From Crossaster papposus (lineage: Eukaryota > Echinodermata > Asteroidea > Velatida > Solasteridae): DNA of 64,000 nt. Where the stretch lies: the NCBI GenBank assembly GCA_037893245.1, contig JBAIAA010000532.1:310001-374000 (forward strand). Reading direction: 5' to 3'. Shown one piece after another: positions 44,218 to 57,049 of the stretch. The stretch's first letter is position 1; every line of letters begins with the position of its first letter. The position numbers and the translations under genes are program-made. The notes under the pieces were generated by a model. That model searched no databases. It worked only from the letters and a program-made list of their open reading frames with translations, and was not told the origin of the DNA.

Positions 44218-44935
44218 TTGGAGTAATTTCCCAAGAAAGGTCAAATTGACCCAGTTAACAACATTCATGTTTGTTAACATGTTTGTATGTAAACATACTA
44301 AACAGTCTTTAGAAACGGGATGGATAGCGTTTCAGGCCCGTACGCATGATTTTTTATGGGGGTGCGAATTTGGTACTGTTGGGACCAAAAATGGAACCAA
44401 AATTTTGTTTGTGCCAGTACCGTAATTTCTACATCAAAATACCATTATTTACCCCGGAAAATGTGGACCTTTTGGTAATTAGGGGGGGGGGGGGGCGAAT
44501 TTGTACTAATGGGACCAAAAATAGGGCCAACATTTTTCGTGTGTCAGTACAGTTATTTCTACATCAAAATACCATTATTTACCCCGAAAAATGTGGACCT
44601 TTTGGTAATTTTTTTTTTTTGGGGGGGGGGGGGTGCGTAGGCACCCGTCGCACCCGTCGCACCCCCCCCCCCCCCCCCTGCGTATGGGCCTGTGTTTAGC
44701 CATTGAACATCGATGTTTAGGACACGTGCGTTTAGCTGCTAATTACAACTCGACAGGCTGAGCTTATCCACATTGCAACACTTGTCTTGCACGTCCAAAC
44801 AAAATCGGGGACAAAATGGTCCCATGGTCAATTTAACCTCTCTTGGGAAATGACTCATAACTGTGTCAGACATTAATAAATTTGGACGTTTGATGTCTCA
44901 TTTTAAAGTGGAAAGATGTATCTTCAAACCATATC
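44218..44935. repeat. TATGGTTTGAA-family element carrying a nested insertion
   Basis: Left part GAGTAATTTCCCAAGAAAGGTC and right part GGACGTTTGATGTCTCATTTTA..AAACCATATC match 6792-7579. The middle is occupied by 44333-44692. Confidence 0.55.
44333..44692. mobile_element. CAGGCCCGTACGCA-end element, nested
   Basis: Left CAGGCCCGTACGCATGATT and right TGCGTATGGGCCTG are inverted ends with the CAG..CTG form of hAT elements. The interior holds two GTACT..TGGGACCAAAAATGG blocks and G and C runs. I could not read a clean 8-bp duplication. Confidence 0.6.
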
Positions 44936-45046
44936 TATATTACCAATGTTGGTTATACCATGGAGATAATGGTTATACACATTCTACGTGCGACATGTCG
45001 TTATATTTTGTTTGCATTTTGTTTTAGACACATTGTATATACCCTG

Positions 45047-45200
45047 CACGATTTATGGTAGAGGGGGACCCCTCTTGTCCCTATACACACTCCATACTAT
45101 TGTTACCTACCCTACCCCCCCCCCCCCCCGGATATATGAAAAGAATTCCTGAGATTCCGGGAACGCACTGACAGACACAAAGAAGTTTTTTTTGTAATTG
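45047..45200 (+). repeat. ATATACCC repeat copy
   Basis: ATATACCCTGCACGAT, CTTGTCCCTATAC, a poly-C run and GAATTCCTGAGATTCCGG, as at 22545 and 45566. Confidence 0.55.
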
Positions 45201-45565
45201 CCATAGGCCTACATCTTGCTTCTTATTTGGAAGTGAAAATTAAGGGATTGTTCACAGTTTGGAAACGTCAACATTTGCGAAATTAAAACACTACAACACG
45301 GAACATTCTGCTCTGCCGATTTGCCGATACCCCTCCCTGCTGATACATACCTTTAAAGCGAGTGGTTTGAGCGATTATCCGTGTTACTGGGCCAAGAACA
45401 TTGCCCCCAATTACCTCTAATCATAGAGCAAGGAACAGAGCTCAACGTGCATCGTATAGTGAGTTTGTTGCTGAAAAAAACAACGTGTTGAACGCAACCT
45501 AACATAACTATCTCGTGTAGAGGTTTTTGTTGTCTTTTTCTTTCAAGGCACGTAGGTTATATATA

Positions 45566-45770
45566 TCTATATACCCAGCACGATATGTGGCAGGGGGGTA
45601 TCCCCCTCTTATCCCTATACCTTATACACACTCGAAACTATTGTTACCTAACCCATCCCCCCTTGAAACCTAAAAAGAATTCCTGAGACTCCGGGAACAC
45701 AATGGTCAACACAAAAGAGGGGGGGGGGGGGGGGGAGTTTCTCTGCCACATATCGTGCTTCATATGGTTA
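45566..45770. repeat. ATATACCC repeat with inverted right end
   Basis: Left ACCCAGCACGATATGTGGCA and right GCCACATATCGTGC are inverted, so this copy shows both ends of the family. Poly-G tract near 45719-45735. Confidence 0.65.
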
Positions 45771-45975
45771 ACGATAACCGATTCGAACCACAGACCTTTC
45801 GATCAATAGCTCACCTCTCTACCAACTGGGCAATTGTCGAGTTGGTTGAGCCAACCGAGGACAGCCGTTCCTTACATTTCTTTAATGTATAGTTGCCATT
45901 GTTCTTTCTCATGAATATACATTCACGCACAACCCAGCAAGAAAAATCGCGAACCGCTACACGGGTTAATATTAA

Positions 45976-46337
45976 AGCCATTTGCAGATATCGATAATTT
46001 TTTACTACCGAATTATTAGGAAATACTTTACTTATTTGAAAGTAAATAATGATTGTAGGCATCCAGCAAAATGGTTGGGCTAGATATCCTGTAATTGTTC
46101 CGGTAAATTGAATTTTATAAAAACAACAACATTTACGATCGCCAGACGTCGATCGCAAAAAACCAAGAAAACAGAAGAACCACTGCCCGACGCCGGTTAA
46201 AAACGAACGCCGTTTTTCTTGCTTTTCTCAGCATCCATGACTACTCCATAAAACTTTGGACATTTATTTTAAATTACAACCCCCCAAATTCACATATTCA
46301 TGATAATTCAAGCGATTACCAGTGGCGTATCCTACTC
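45976..46337 (+). repeat. TTAA-family MITE (family A), clipped left end
   Basis: TTAA then AGCCATTTGCAGATATCG; right end GATTACCAGTGGCGTATCC. Has the GATCGCCAGACGTCGATCGC palindrome. Confidence 0.75.
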
Positions 46338-46578
46338 ACCACAAACATTTAAAGTTCTATTTAGAGCGAAAGACGTGTTAGACTCTTGTATTTGACCCTA
46401 AACTTGACACAGACCAAGAACGTACCATGTCGATATGTGTTTTGAAAAGTTACGTCATGGTGACGTCATCACGACCTATGTGACGTCATCTGCAATATGC
46501 ATTTTACAAAAATGTATATCTAGAGAACTATCTGCGTCCGAACTATCCTAACTTACCTGCATCATAAACAAAATTGCT

Positions 46579-46800
46579 TCATTCCAAAGTAAATATATTT
46601 CAAAAGTGAAATGAAAAATGAAATGATAAATGAACAATGGAAAATGCGAAAAGCCTTTTCTTCGGATTAGACTGTTTAAAATATGCTCCATTCCAAAGTA
46701 ATTTTCAACTTTCAAAAATGAAATGACAAATGAAAATGATAAAATAATGAACAATGAAAAATGAGAAAGGGCCTTATGTTCGGATTAGACTGTTTATAAC
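46579..46800. repeat. Tandem duplication, about 110-bp unit
   Basis: Two diverged units each run from CATTCCAAAGTAA through many AAATGA repeats to TTCGGATTAGACTGTTTA. Confidence 0.65.
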
Positions 46801-47879
46801 CAAACATACATAAATCTTTATTTTGTACTGCCGATGTCCTGCATTAACCCACTAGTACTATTGATATTATTATATGTATTACCAAATGCAATAATGGATA
46901 CGGACTAGACAAGCAATGAATTGTTCTATGGAGCCCTGCTTTATCCATGTTCCAGTTTTATGAGGTAAACCGAACTATCCAGCCCACATTGCAGGAAATT
47001 TGCGTCTACATTGTGGTGAGTCACCGCCACGTTTGTACAAACAATGGACCGACTATCGGCCCATACGCTCAACTTCCACAGGTCTTTCCGAAAATAATTA
47101 CCCATTTTTACATGAACGATAATGTTTCAAACCTATAGGCCTAGTACCCCGAGAACAAGAAGAGCGGCTTTATCATAAACCCTCAGAGTGGGTGGGTCAC
47201 CGCAAGAGTTTAATGCAAAGTGAGGGTGGAACTTTATGAACTTGTAGCGTGTTATTTGATTAACGTTTAGCAAACCGTTTAAACGGACTTCAACAAAGAA
47301 AGGTTCGTCTGCTTCAATGGGGGTGCACAAATAAATCTACGTAAAAGTAAATAAATATAATGAACTGAAATGTATGCAAACAAATAACAGCACAACGATT
47401 ACTGAATTGGCAATAACTAAGTTATTATTACAAGTTATTATTAAATGTTTTGAGTAATTTCTAAATAATTACTTATTAATACCTTAGAAATTAAAGTGGA
47501 ATAACTTACAATAGATAAAAATGACGATAAATTAAAGTTGATGTGTCCGTGCTTTTAGGGGGTTGCACCCTTTCAAATGAGACATCCCATGGGACAAAAA
47601 TCGGCCAACAACGAGTAATTAATTGATTTAATTCAAATTTTGAATTAATAGCGTCCCGTTCCTAATTCATGGGGGTCCCAGTATGCACAACTGAACTGAA
47701 GCTCGCATTTGGCGCGAAAATAAAAAAATAAAAAACAAACAAACAAACAAACTCCCGACTTGTTAACAATGTGTAAAGGCCTGCCAATGCAAAAACAATG
47801 TATTCGTATACATGATTTTCCTTCAAAAATCGTTTAAAAAATATAATCGAAATTTTTAAAAAGCACGGACAACCCATAG

Positions 47880-48256
47880 GATATACCATTGGTAATTGCT
47901 TGAGTTATCATGAATATGTGGATTTAGGTTTTTTTATACTAAGTAACTATCGTTTAACTGACCTGTCCGAAGTTTTACAATCGTGGGTGCCAAGAAAAGC
48001 ACAAACAACAGCGTTTGTTTTCAACCGGCGTCGGGCAGTTATTCTTTATGTTATTTTAGGTGGTTTTTTTTGCGTTCGCCGTCCGGCGATCGCGATTTTT
48101 TTTTATACAATTTTTTTTTCTCGGAATAATTACAGGATATTTAGAGCAATCATTTTGCTGGATGCCTAGAATCATTATTTACTTTCATAAAAGTAAGATT
48201 TGTTTTTATAATTCGGTAGTAGATGTTTTTGATATCTGCAAATGGTGTATCCTACA
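47880..48256 (-). repeat. TTAA-family MITE (family A)
   Basis: ATATACCATTGGTAATTGC to AATGGTGTATCCTACATT. Inverted relative to 49641-50027. Terminal TTAA lost on both sides. Confidence 0.75.
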
Positions 48257-48575
48257 TTCCACGATTTTTGTGAGTCATCGAAAGAATTATTTGTATTTAG
48301 TAGGCAACATTTGTATTTGTCGTAATTTTAACCGTGAAATAAATCTACGTGGCTATTTACTCAGTAAATCCCACACTGGGTTCGGCGCCAGAGTTCGTGA
48401 AATAGTCCACGAGGGGGCGTGGATAATAACTTTACCTTACTTCAGTAATTCTCAGTATTCCGTCCAGCGTTGAAAACCATTAGAATTAGCAGCAGCACGT
48501 ACACGCTTTCCTTTTTTGTCTTTTTTTGTTTGTTGTATCGTTAATGTTGTATATACACAAATATACACATTTTAA

Positions 48576-48962
48576 AGGGATCGTATACGTTTGGTAATTA
48601 CTCCAAAAATTAATGGCAATAAAAACTTACTTGGTAAGAAGTACAGCAGCTTTGGATAGTATAATGCATTTTTAGAAACCTTTCACTTCGAAGTACTGCG
48701 GTTATGAAAAAATATATCACTTTTTATCCAAACAAAAATGAATCTGAGAAGCGTTACTGCAGTGACGTTTTTAGACTGTGTATTCCAATGCAGATTATTC
48801 TTCCTGCGTATACATACCCGCTCCAGATTTTCGGCAATATCTCAAAATCGCTACCACCTTTTGAAATGGAATTTTTACATGTTAGTTTTATGGTATATAT
48901 CTATAACTATTATAGGATTGAAACAAACAGTGGGTTCAAATTACCAAACGTATACGATCCCT
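48576..48962 (+). repeat. TTAA-flanked MITE (family B), complete
   Basis: TTAA at 48572-48575 and 48963-48966. Inverted ends AGGGATCGTATACGTTTGG and CCAAACGTATACGATCCCT. A GAGAAGCGTTACTGCAGTGACG palindrome lies inside. Confidence 0.88.
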
Positions 48963-49343
48963 TTAAAATTCAAATTATCGCAATATGTAATTTCTCCGAA
49001 AAAAGACAAATGTATGTGGAAAGGGTAGAATGTCCTCTGTTCAATGGTATAAGGTTCGTTATGTCATTGCCATGGATGACTGAACAAACGACATTTTATG
49101 AAAGGTACTGAAATCGGCACAGTGACAAGTTGCTTATTATTTGATGAGTGATGAAGCTCAGGCAGGTGTTTTTTTACTGTTTGAACACATTGGAAAAGCG
49201 ATGACATGGGTGATGAATCAACATTTCTGGTCGTTTCTGTCCCTTCTGTTTGTGGTGTACTGACTTGACAAATTTAAGGTGCTTTGCCCCTTCACATGGC
49301 CACCATGCGTAGCTAGCATTTTCGTCTCATATCTCTAACTGAC

Positions 49344-49537
49344 GCTCGGTTCAGACAGACGTTCCACAGTCGCGCCGAACCAAAGTGAATTGAGTCCGAC
49401 GTCTGAAACAAATAAGGGCGACAAGGCGCGTCAGACGGCGAACAATCGACTGTTGGAGTTGTTAGAGCGACTTAGGAGTGACTTGATTTCAATTTGGTTC
49501 GGCGCGACTGTGGAACGCCTGTCTGAACCGAGCGCAA
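49344..49537. repeat. 194-bp foldback MITE with about 40-bp arms
   Basis: Left GCTCGGTTCAGACAGACGTT and right AACGCCTGTCTGAACCGAGC pair with few mismatches, continuing through CCACAGTCGCGCCGAACCAA. The spacer has GCGACA-type repeats. Confidence 0.75.
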
Positions 49538-49640
49538 CTGGCCGGCTTATCGTCCCAACTTGTCACAATGCTGAATTCAGTACATTTCATAACTGTCTTG
49601 TTTGTTCAGTCATTCATGCTAATGACACAATGAACCTTAA

Positions 49641-50027
49641 AGGTAGGATACACCATTTGCAGATATCAAAAATATTTACTACCGAATTATTAGGAAATAT
49701 CTTACTCATTTGAAAGTAAATAATGATTCTAGGCATCCAGCAAAAGGATTGTGTTAGATATCCTGTAATTATTCCGAAAAATATAATTTTATAATAACAA
49801 ATTCGCGATTGCCGGACGGCGATCGCGAAAAAACAAAGATAACATAAGAATAACTGCTCGAAGCCAGTTGAAAAAAAACTCTGTTTTTCGTGCTTTTCTC
49901 GCCATCCATGATTGTAAAACATCGGACAGCTCAGTTAAACGATGTTATAAACGATACTATAAAATACAACCCCCCAAATCTACTCATTCATGATAATGCA
50001 AGCAATGCCCAATGGTGTATACTACCT
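49641..50027 (+). repeat. TTAA-family MITE (family A), full length
   Basis: TTAA at 49637-49640 and 50028-50031. Left AGGTAGGATACACCATTTGC, right AATGGTGTATACTACCT. The GCGATTGCCGGACGGCGATCGC palindrome is intact. Best reference copy for the family here. Confidence 0.88.
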
Positions 50028-50780
50028 TTAAATCGTTGGATAGAGAATATTATACCCTTTCCACAGACATGTTGTTATTATCTTAAATATTCAGTATTTT
50101 TTTGCTAATATGAATCTAAAAATTGGTCGAAACGTCTTCCATCAGTGACAGAGTCTGTGGTGGCTGGCCCGGGTGAGCCCTGAGTATGACGTCAGAGCTA
50201 AACGAATGAGCCGTGGGTAACCCGTGTCGACTCGGTGAGCTAAACGAACTATATACGCTAGAAAAAAACACCATAAAACACGGCCTGCATAAAATGGCCA
50301 ACAAAGGGCGCTCTTTAAGAAAATGGTAATGTAATATTTAATGCCAATGTAATATTTAAAATATTCAGATTTCTGATCGGGATTATTGAAATTGAAAAAT
50401 CTCTCTAATATCTTGTGTCCGTAATCCTGCAAACAAACAAACAAATCAACGCCGGCAGAAACTTCTCCCTTTTTGGAAGGGGGCTCAATGTATTACAAAA
50501 GCATGGCAGCCGAAATGACAAATGAACAACTTAGTCAAAATTTATGATCGAAGAGAGAGAGCTCTGTCGAACAGCAGATGAAACACTAGCCATTCTTCTT
50601 ACAACAAAAAGGCACAGTGTTGCAATGTATCTTTTCTGCGTAGAATATTTATTTACTGGCCTCAAAATAAGCAAAGGAGTAATGTACAGTGTACACGTAC
50701 ATGACTATATGGAACGCAAAACGTAACGGATTGACTACGTCATATAATAGATTCGATCACCATACGTCACATAATAAACA

Positions 50781-51408
50781 CATCACAAAAAGTATCAAGA
50801 CACTTAAAAATGAGCCAATAACTAACGGCCCGAAAGGGTGTGGATTAATCGAAGCAAATAACCCAGTGCATAATTTTGTTCTGCGAATCTTAAGACACCT
50901 CGGTTGTTGAGATACGATGTCGCGGAGCGGAGTTATTGTCATTTCAATGGTCGTAGCTCCAGTTTCAAAAGTGACAATTATCCCTATAGAAGCAGGTTTG
51001 CATTATTGTTTTGATTGATCAAGTTTATGCTTTACACACGTGTACAAAAATGCAACAGACACTCAGAAAATGAAGATAATGTGTTTCTTTCACAACACAG
51101 ATTTATTGTTTTCATTCAACTTCAGCTTTACCATGACTTTATTTTGTACACGTGTGTAAAGCATAAACCTGATCATTCAAAACAATAATGCAAACCTGCT
51201 TCTATAAGGATGATTGTCACTTTTGAAACTGGATCTACGACCAATGAAATGACAATAACTCCGCTCTGCAACATCGTATCTCAACAATCGAGGTGTCAAA
51301 ATACGCAGAACAAAATTATGCACTGGGTTATTTGCTTCGATTAATCCATAACCTTTCGGGCCGTTAATTATTGGCTCATGTTCAAGTGTCTCGATACTTT
51401 TTGTGATG
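50781..51408. repeat. Large foldback: two inverted arms of about 270 bp
   Basis: Arms at 50781-51051 and 51142-51408 read as inverted copies with scattered differences, from CATCACAAAAAGTATC to the GTTTATGCTTTACACACGTG region. The spacer is about 90 bp. GATTGACTAC occurs just outside both arms as a direct repeat (50729-50738 and about 51416). Confidence 0.8.
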
Positions 51409-52065
51409 AGTGTAGATTGACTACATGGGAACAGGGCAACTCGTACCTTGGGCAAATCGTACCTTCGTTAACTCGTACCTTCGCCAACTCACGGTAATAA
51501 TGTCGGTTAAAGACAACTCGATCGTACCGCCACGCGTAAGTCAAGTCGTACCGTCAATAATCTGAAATGTCTGAAACCGGCTGTATCGACTGGGGGATAT
51601 TACTGATTGTAGTGAATATTGTTCTTACATAAAACAATTAATGTTCTTTGTTTTATCCGTAATAATTAACTGTTTGGTTCTTATTCCTCCATGGTTCATC
51701 TAAACGAGTTTGACCACATCATTAAAGTACATTGACAACATCACATAATAGATTGACCACATCATGTAATCTATGGGTTGATGACATCACGTGTAATAAC
51801 GTGTATCGAGTAACATCATAAATTGGTACGTTTGGCGTTCCATACATGCCTTGCACGCTAGGGCAGCTTTGAGTCCTTGGAGGTCCCCTAGAGTTCCCCA
51901 GAGGTCCTCTTTTAACCCCCATTGGCAGCCAGTCTGCACTCCTGTTTACCAACCCATAGTGATTCATCAAACTAGTGTGGGTGTGAGGGTTAGGCGGTCC
52001 CATGCACGTTGCTAAACACCTGTTGCGTTTCAAAATTCCATACTTTGCTGGTTCAAGCGTCCATA

Positions 52066-52250
52066 GGCCAATTTCACGTAGCTGCTAAGCACACAAATTT
52101 GCTTAGCACAAAAAGTCTTGCTCAGTAAAAACAGGTTAGGCCTATGGCAGCCAAAATGCTAAGCAAAAACCACAGCTGAATATCAATCACAAACAATAAA
52201 CATCACATGAGCATTTGATCTGTAACCCTACTTTTTTTTGCCAAGGAGTA
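52066..52250 (+). repeat. GGCCAATTTCAC-end MITE, right end missing
   Basis: GGCCAATTTCACGTAGCTGC then GCTAAGCACACAAATTTGC and a TTGCCAAGGA tail. Related to 1667-1850. Confidence 0.6.
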
Positions 52251-52377
52251 TACGATCAAGAAATTCAACGAAATTGCATTTGTATAAAGTAAGAACATCT
52301 AAGTATTTATCTACAGTTAAAAAACAAGGACCCTATTTGTTGAATAGCCCCCCCCCCCCTCCCCTCCCCCTTACAGA

Positions 52378-52600
52378 AATATCCCATGGGAATCCCATGG
52401 GAAATTTTCCCATTGGATTATCATGGTAAATTGGGCATGGGAAACCCGGGATATCCCATGGGTAATCGTACGTATGGGTATCCCGTGAGATCCTGCATGG
52501 GATCCCATGGAGGATCCCATGGGTTCCCATGGAGGATCCCATGAAGGATCCCATGGGGTCCCATGGAGGATCCCATGGAGAATCCCATGGGTTCCCATTA
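52378..52600. repeat. Minisatellite of CCCATGGGAATCC / GGATCCCATGG units
   Basis: About fifteen diverged 10-20-bp units, most containing the palindromes CCCATGGG or GGATCC. ORFs across it are repeat artefacts. Confidence 0.85.
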
Positions 52601-53458
52601 ATGTTTTAAGAATCTCGCACCTCCCCTCGTACTATTAACGAGGGCCTGGCCTTGTACAAGCCTCGGCTTTCTGTCAGCCTCCTTCAATCATAACCATTAC
52701 ACTACTTAATTTATGCTATGTAATTTAATGATTCATTTTTTGTAAAAATGATGCTTTCTGAATGACCTTTAAATAAATCTGACGCATCTCAGTGAACAAC
52801 ACGCACGAAAACCTAACACGTCTGACAGACTGATCGACGACTATACCGCCATCCTCGACCCACAAATACTAACGGCTTACCGCTGACATGTACCAAGTTG
52901 TTGGTAGAATCTACTCAATACATTTAATACAGAGATATGAGAATTTAAATGAACTGAAATGGAATCAAATGCGGCTTAGTTGCAGCGAAAATGAAACTTC
53001 AGCTGTTTTCCAAACCCCAGTTTCGTTCCGGCTCTATCACGTACTTTTGCCAAACTGCATGAACCAAGCCAAAATGGAGACGAAGCATGGGGTTTAGAAA
53101 ACGGCCTATGATTCAGTACAATTTTAAAATCTTGGTTGAATTGAATGAATATTGTATCCGAATTATAAATGAACATGACTAATGTCATCAAACCGATGTA
53201 CGCAGCAACAAGTTAAGCTGCTCATCATACGAAAGAAGAAGAAAAACACTTTGCGAAATTGGAAAAGGAACGGCCCATTTCCAGTAGGGCCTACCCAGAC
53301 CAGACAAATTAGTTTGAACATGAAAAATACACCCGATTCGGTCTAGTAGTTTTTAGTATACAAACCCTTTTCTGAAACCAAAATTGAACATTCGCGACGC
53401 AACTGAAGCGCGAAGGCAATAAATAGGCTATCAAATAAACTGTTATTTTCAAACTTAA

Positions 53459-53854
53459 AGGGATCGTATACGTTTGGTAATTACTCAAAAAATTAATGGC
53501 AATCGAAACTTACTTGGTAAGAAGGACAGCAGCTTTGGATAGTATAATGCATTTTTAGAAACTTTTCACTTCGAACTTACTGCGGTTATGGAAAAAGATA
53601 TCACTTTTATCCCTAAAAAATTGAATCTGAGAAGCGTACTACAGTGACGTTTCTCAGATTGTGTATTCCAATGCAGATTATTCTTCCTGCTCCAGATACA
53701 TAACCGCTCCAGATTTTCGGCAATATCTCAAATCGCTAACACCTTTTGAAATGATTTTTTTTACAGGTTAGTTTTATGGTATATATCTACATGTATAACT
53801 ATAATAGGATTGAAACAAACCGTGGGTTCCAATTACCAAACGTATACGATCCCT
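53459..53854 (+). repeat. TTAA-flanked MITE (family B), complete
   Basis: TTAA at 53455-53458 and 53855-53858. Ends AGGGATCGTATACGTTTGG and its inverse. Same orientation as 48576-48962. Confidence 0.88.
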
Positions 53855-53858
53855 TTAA

Positions 53859-55319
53859 CATCAAATGGCACATCTTAATCTTTGAATTAAGTATCCAATT
53901 CAATCTCTCAGGTTTCATCGCATTTTAGGGCAAAATTTTAAATCTACTGTCTTGCAATGCGTCCCTTTGATCTCCTCCAACATGAATACACACTTCTGCT
54001 CTCCGGTACATGTCCACCATTGCTCGAACAATCAGTCATTTATTTATCTGGGAATATTCCTAAGAGCCTTCTCTACTAGTTTGGAGAGCGTTTTGTTAAG
54101 ATCTCTTGCAAACGGTACAGCAACGATGGATTTGAAGTCAAATTGGTTTCAAGTCCGATGTCAAGGCCTGTCTAATTGACCACAGACTTGGTCCCAGAAA
54201 ACGGTCTGTGAAATGAAAACTACTGGACCAAATTGGCTGATCTTGGTATCATGCAGAAAGATTTCCGTCTATTCCCATCTAGTTTTTTTCTGGTCGGAGG
54301 GTACTGAAAATAGGCCGTTCCGTTTTTTAAATGTTTAATTTTTATTTGACCAAGTATTTCATTCGGTTAAACTCCCCTCCCCTCAAAGCCAACCAAGTCT
54401 ATATCAGTGAAAGATCAAATTAATGTTGCGACAGGGAGATTATAGTATTGTGCACAAAAAACGAGACAATTGTTGTTAAGTCTTGTGCATATTTCATGTG
54501 ACATTTCTATAAAAAGACAAACCATTTTTTCTAATAAGGAAACGTTCCTATTATAACATATATAATTTTATTCAAGCGTGAATTCATATGGTTCCCTGTA
54601 AAGTTTGGGATTTCAAATTTCACCTTAAATGAAATCCATTGTATATATTGGGGTAGATAAAAATGGGAATTATTTTGGGGAATTGTGTCTTTGACGATAC
54701 AAGCATGTCCTTTAGCACACTGTCACAGTGTCACGAGAAAAATATGTAGATATAGGGCCATCACAGACTTTTCCGATTTAAAAAAAAAGTATTGAATATT
54801 AAGCATTTTTTTAATTTCCAAAATGGCTGCTATTGCATGTTATTCCACATATATATTTTTTTCAAATGACAAATCTGCGTTGGCCCTATAGCCAGATATC
54901 TTTCTCATTACATGCTCTGCCAAATTCCATGCATTTATCTTAAGGTGCATTTTATCATTTTGTTCACCAATTAATCTGCCCGTCTATTATTCTTGGCAGA
55001 GTGTGCGAACACCATATGAAACACAAACAATACTTCAATAGACTCAATGTTTGTCGATGGAGTTTATTAATACTTGATGGTCGTTTTAAACTCGAGACAG
55101 ATTGTCTATACGACTGCAATGACCCGTGGCAAGATTGATATGTTACGCTCCCAAGAACACTAATTGGTATGAGGTTCTTGTACATGTTCTTGCTAGCAGT
55201 TGATTATAACCAGAAGCACGGAGCAAAAGCAAAAGCTCATCAAGCTGAAACAAAAGCAAAAGCAATTGCTTATACACACCAACATAACCTTTTGCTTCGA
55301 CTAGACTAACGGCTTTTTC
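53859..55319. other. Intergenic AT-rich segment
   Basis: Contains weak repeats (for example a TGAAATCCATTG block near 54630). No gene or clear element boundary seen. Confidence 0.4.
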
Positions 55320-55323
55320 TTAA

Positions 55324-55923
55324 AGATGGACTACAACGAAAACTCACACATTAAATTTATTATCGGACCTTGTTTATGTTGTGTTCAGGTAACACTTTAT
55401 TGTTACGGTCATGTTTTTCTCTAAATAATTTTGTTGCAATTTGACCGAAAAAATTAGACCTCGATTCTTCGATTTTGAAATTTCCCGCCCTGTACTGGTT
55501 CCCGGCAAAGATCCACTGAAAACCACAATGAAATCCACGATATAGTACCAGCGGACTTGTAAACCAGCGAAAAGTGATGACGTACTACCCATGAGCAACT
55601 TAACCGAGAGTAAACAAAAGACGCCATGTTATTCCGTGTACATTGCAATGTACGGTAAAAATGCACGCACACGATCGACCCGAGTAAATCGTCATGGGTA
55701 GTACGTCACACACAAAGTATGAATTATTCATGAGTTAAGGGCTTTTGCTGAAACCATGGAGCTATGAAACTGAGTTTTTCTGGGTCGTAGAACGCCGATC
55801 AATTTTGGTGGTTTTTTTGCATGAAGGAACAAGTTTTATTGAATACTAATGATATATTAGTTATACATTTCTCGAACAAAAACAGCAACACAGCCTTTAT
55901 CATTATTCCGTTGTAGTCCATCT
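55324..55923. repeat. TTAA-flanked element (family D), second copy
   Basis: TTAA at 55320-55323 and 55924-55927. Ends AGATGGACTACAACG and CGTTGTAGTCCATCT. Inverted relative to 36728-37440 and lacks the CRE-like centre, carrying instead a short unrelated segment with ACATTGCAATGT. Confidence 0.8.
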
Positions 55924-56288
55924 TTAAGCTTGCTTAGCAAAATGATTAGGCTCTAAACAATAGCGCTAAATGCTTAATGACAAAAGCAAAAGCTCGTTTT
56001 TGTGTATACATTTGTTTAAGCAATTGCTAACCTAGGAAGCATTTGCTTCTAAGAAACAAGCTAAGTTGCTTTTGCCTAAAAGTATAATCTTTTGCTTGTT
56101 AGCATTTTTGTTTTCTTCAACGTATACAAATGTCAGCAAAAGCCTAGAAAAAGCAATTGCTAATTTTTGATAAACTCTTGCATATAGTGTACATAACACC
56201 TTGCAAAGTACATGTACATATAAATGTAAATGTACATTCACCGGTAGAGAATCAAGTAGAAATTCAAACTACCTGTACCAAGATTTAA

Positions 56289-56811
56289 AGGGAATAAACA
56301 TAATTTTCTTTTGCTGTAATTTGCAGAAATTGATGGATTTTGGGAGTTAGTATGTTATTGCAAACATTGTTGCACCGACTTGTTTCACGTTTTGGGTTCG
56401 TAGATGCTGGAGAAAAAAATTGAAAACCAATCATGTTTTTGTAGTCTGGTTTCCTAGACCCCACTAAGGATAAAACAAAGCAATTTATAAACGTTGAAAA
56501 ATTGTAACGTCAGAGAATCAGTCTAGCCTTCACATGTGTGTAATTATTAATTGCAAAGAAAATATGGAGTAACTAAATATGAATAAATATGAACAATTAT
56601 GAGCAGTATTTGAAAAAAGGCCGCGCTGGTCGGCCAATCAGCATTAGAAATTGATACAAAATATCACTTTACTTGAAAATACTAGCACATCAGCAGCCAT
56701 GATTTTACAGGATGCTTTAGACTGTCATTCCCTAGCAGTCCAGTCAAATGAGTATTTCGTGATCATTTGGTCATTTTGTTTATTGATGCTAGCAAATGTT
56801 GTATATTCCCT
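56289..56811 (+). repeat. TTAA-flanked MITE (family C), complete
   Basis: TTAA at 56285-56288 and 56812-56815. Left AGGGAATAAACA and right TGTTGTATATTCCCT. Fragments at 1575-1960 and 21063-21320. Confidence 0.75.
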
Positions 56812-57049
56812 TTAAAGCAATATAGACACAGTATTAACATTTATATTTTATTCAAAAAAAATGAATCTAATAGGATTACACTGGATTGAACAACCGATGA
56901 CATGTTCATTTTATTTGACAAATTTCCAGTTTTAATTAACGACATGTAATGTACATTTCGGGACTATATTAATCCTGTCTTTTCATCACCACCCAACACA
57001 ACATTGCAATAATATTATACATTCATCTTAAAAACTAGTTCACTTTAAA

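Noticed and set aside
47133..47330. Minus-strand ORF of 65 codons with protein-like composition
   Set aside because: No recognised domain, no splice context and no neighbouring exons; could not be supported.
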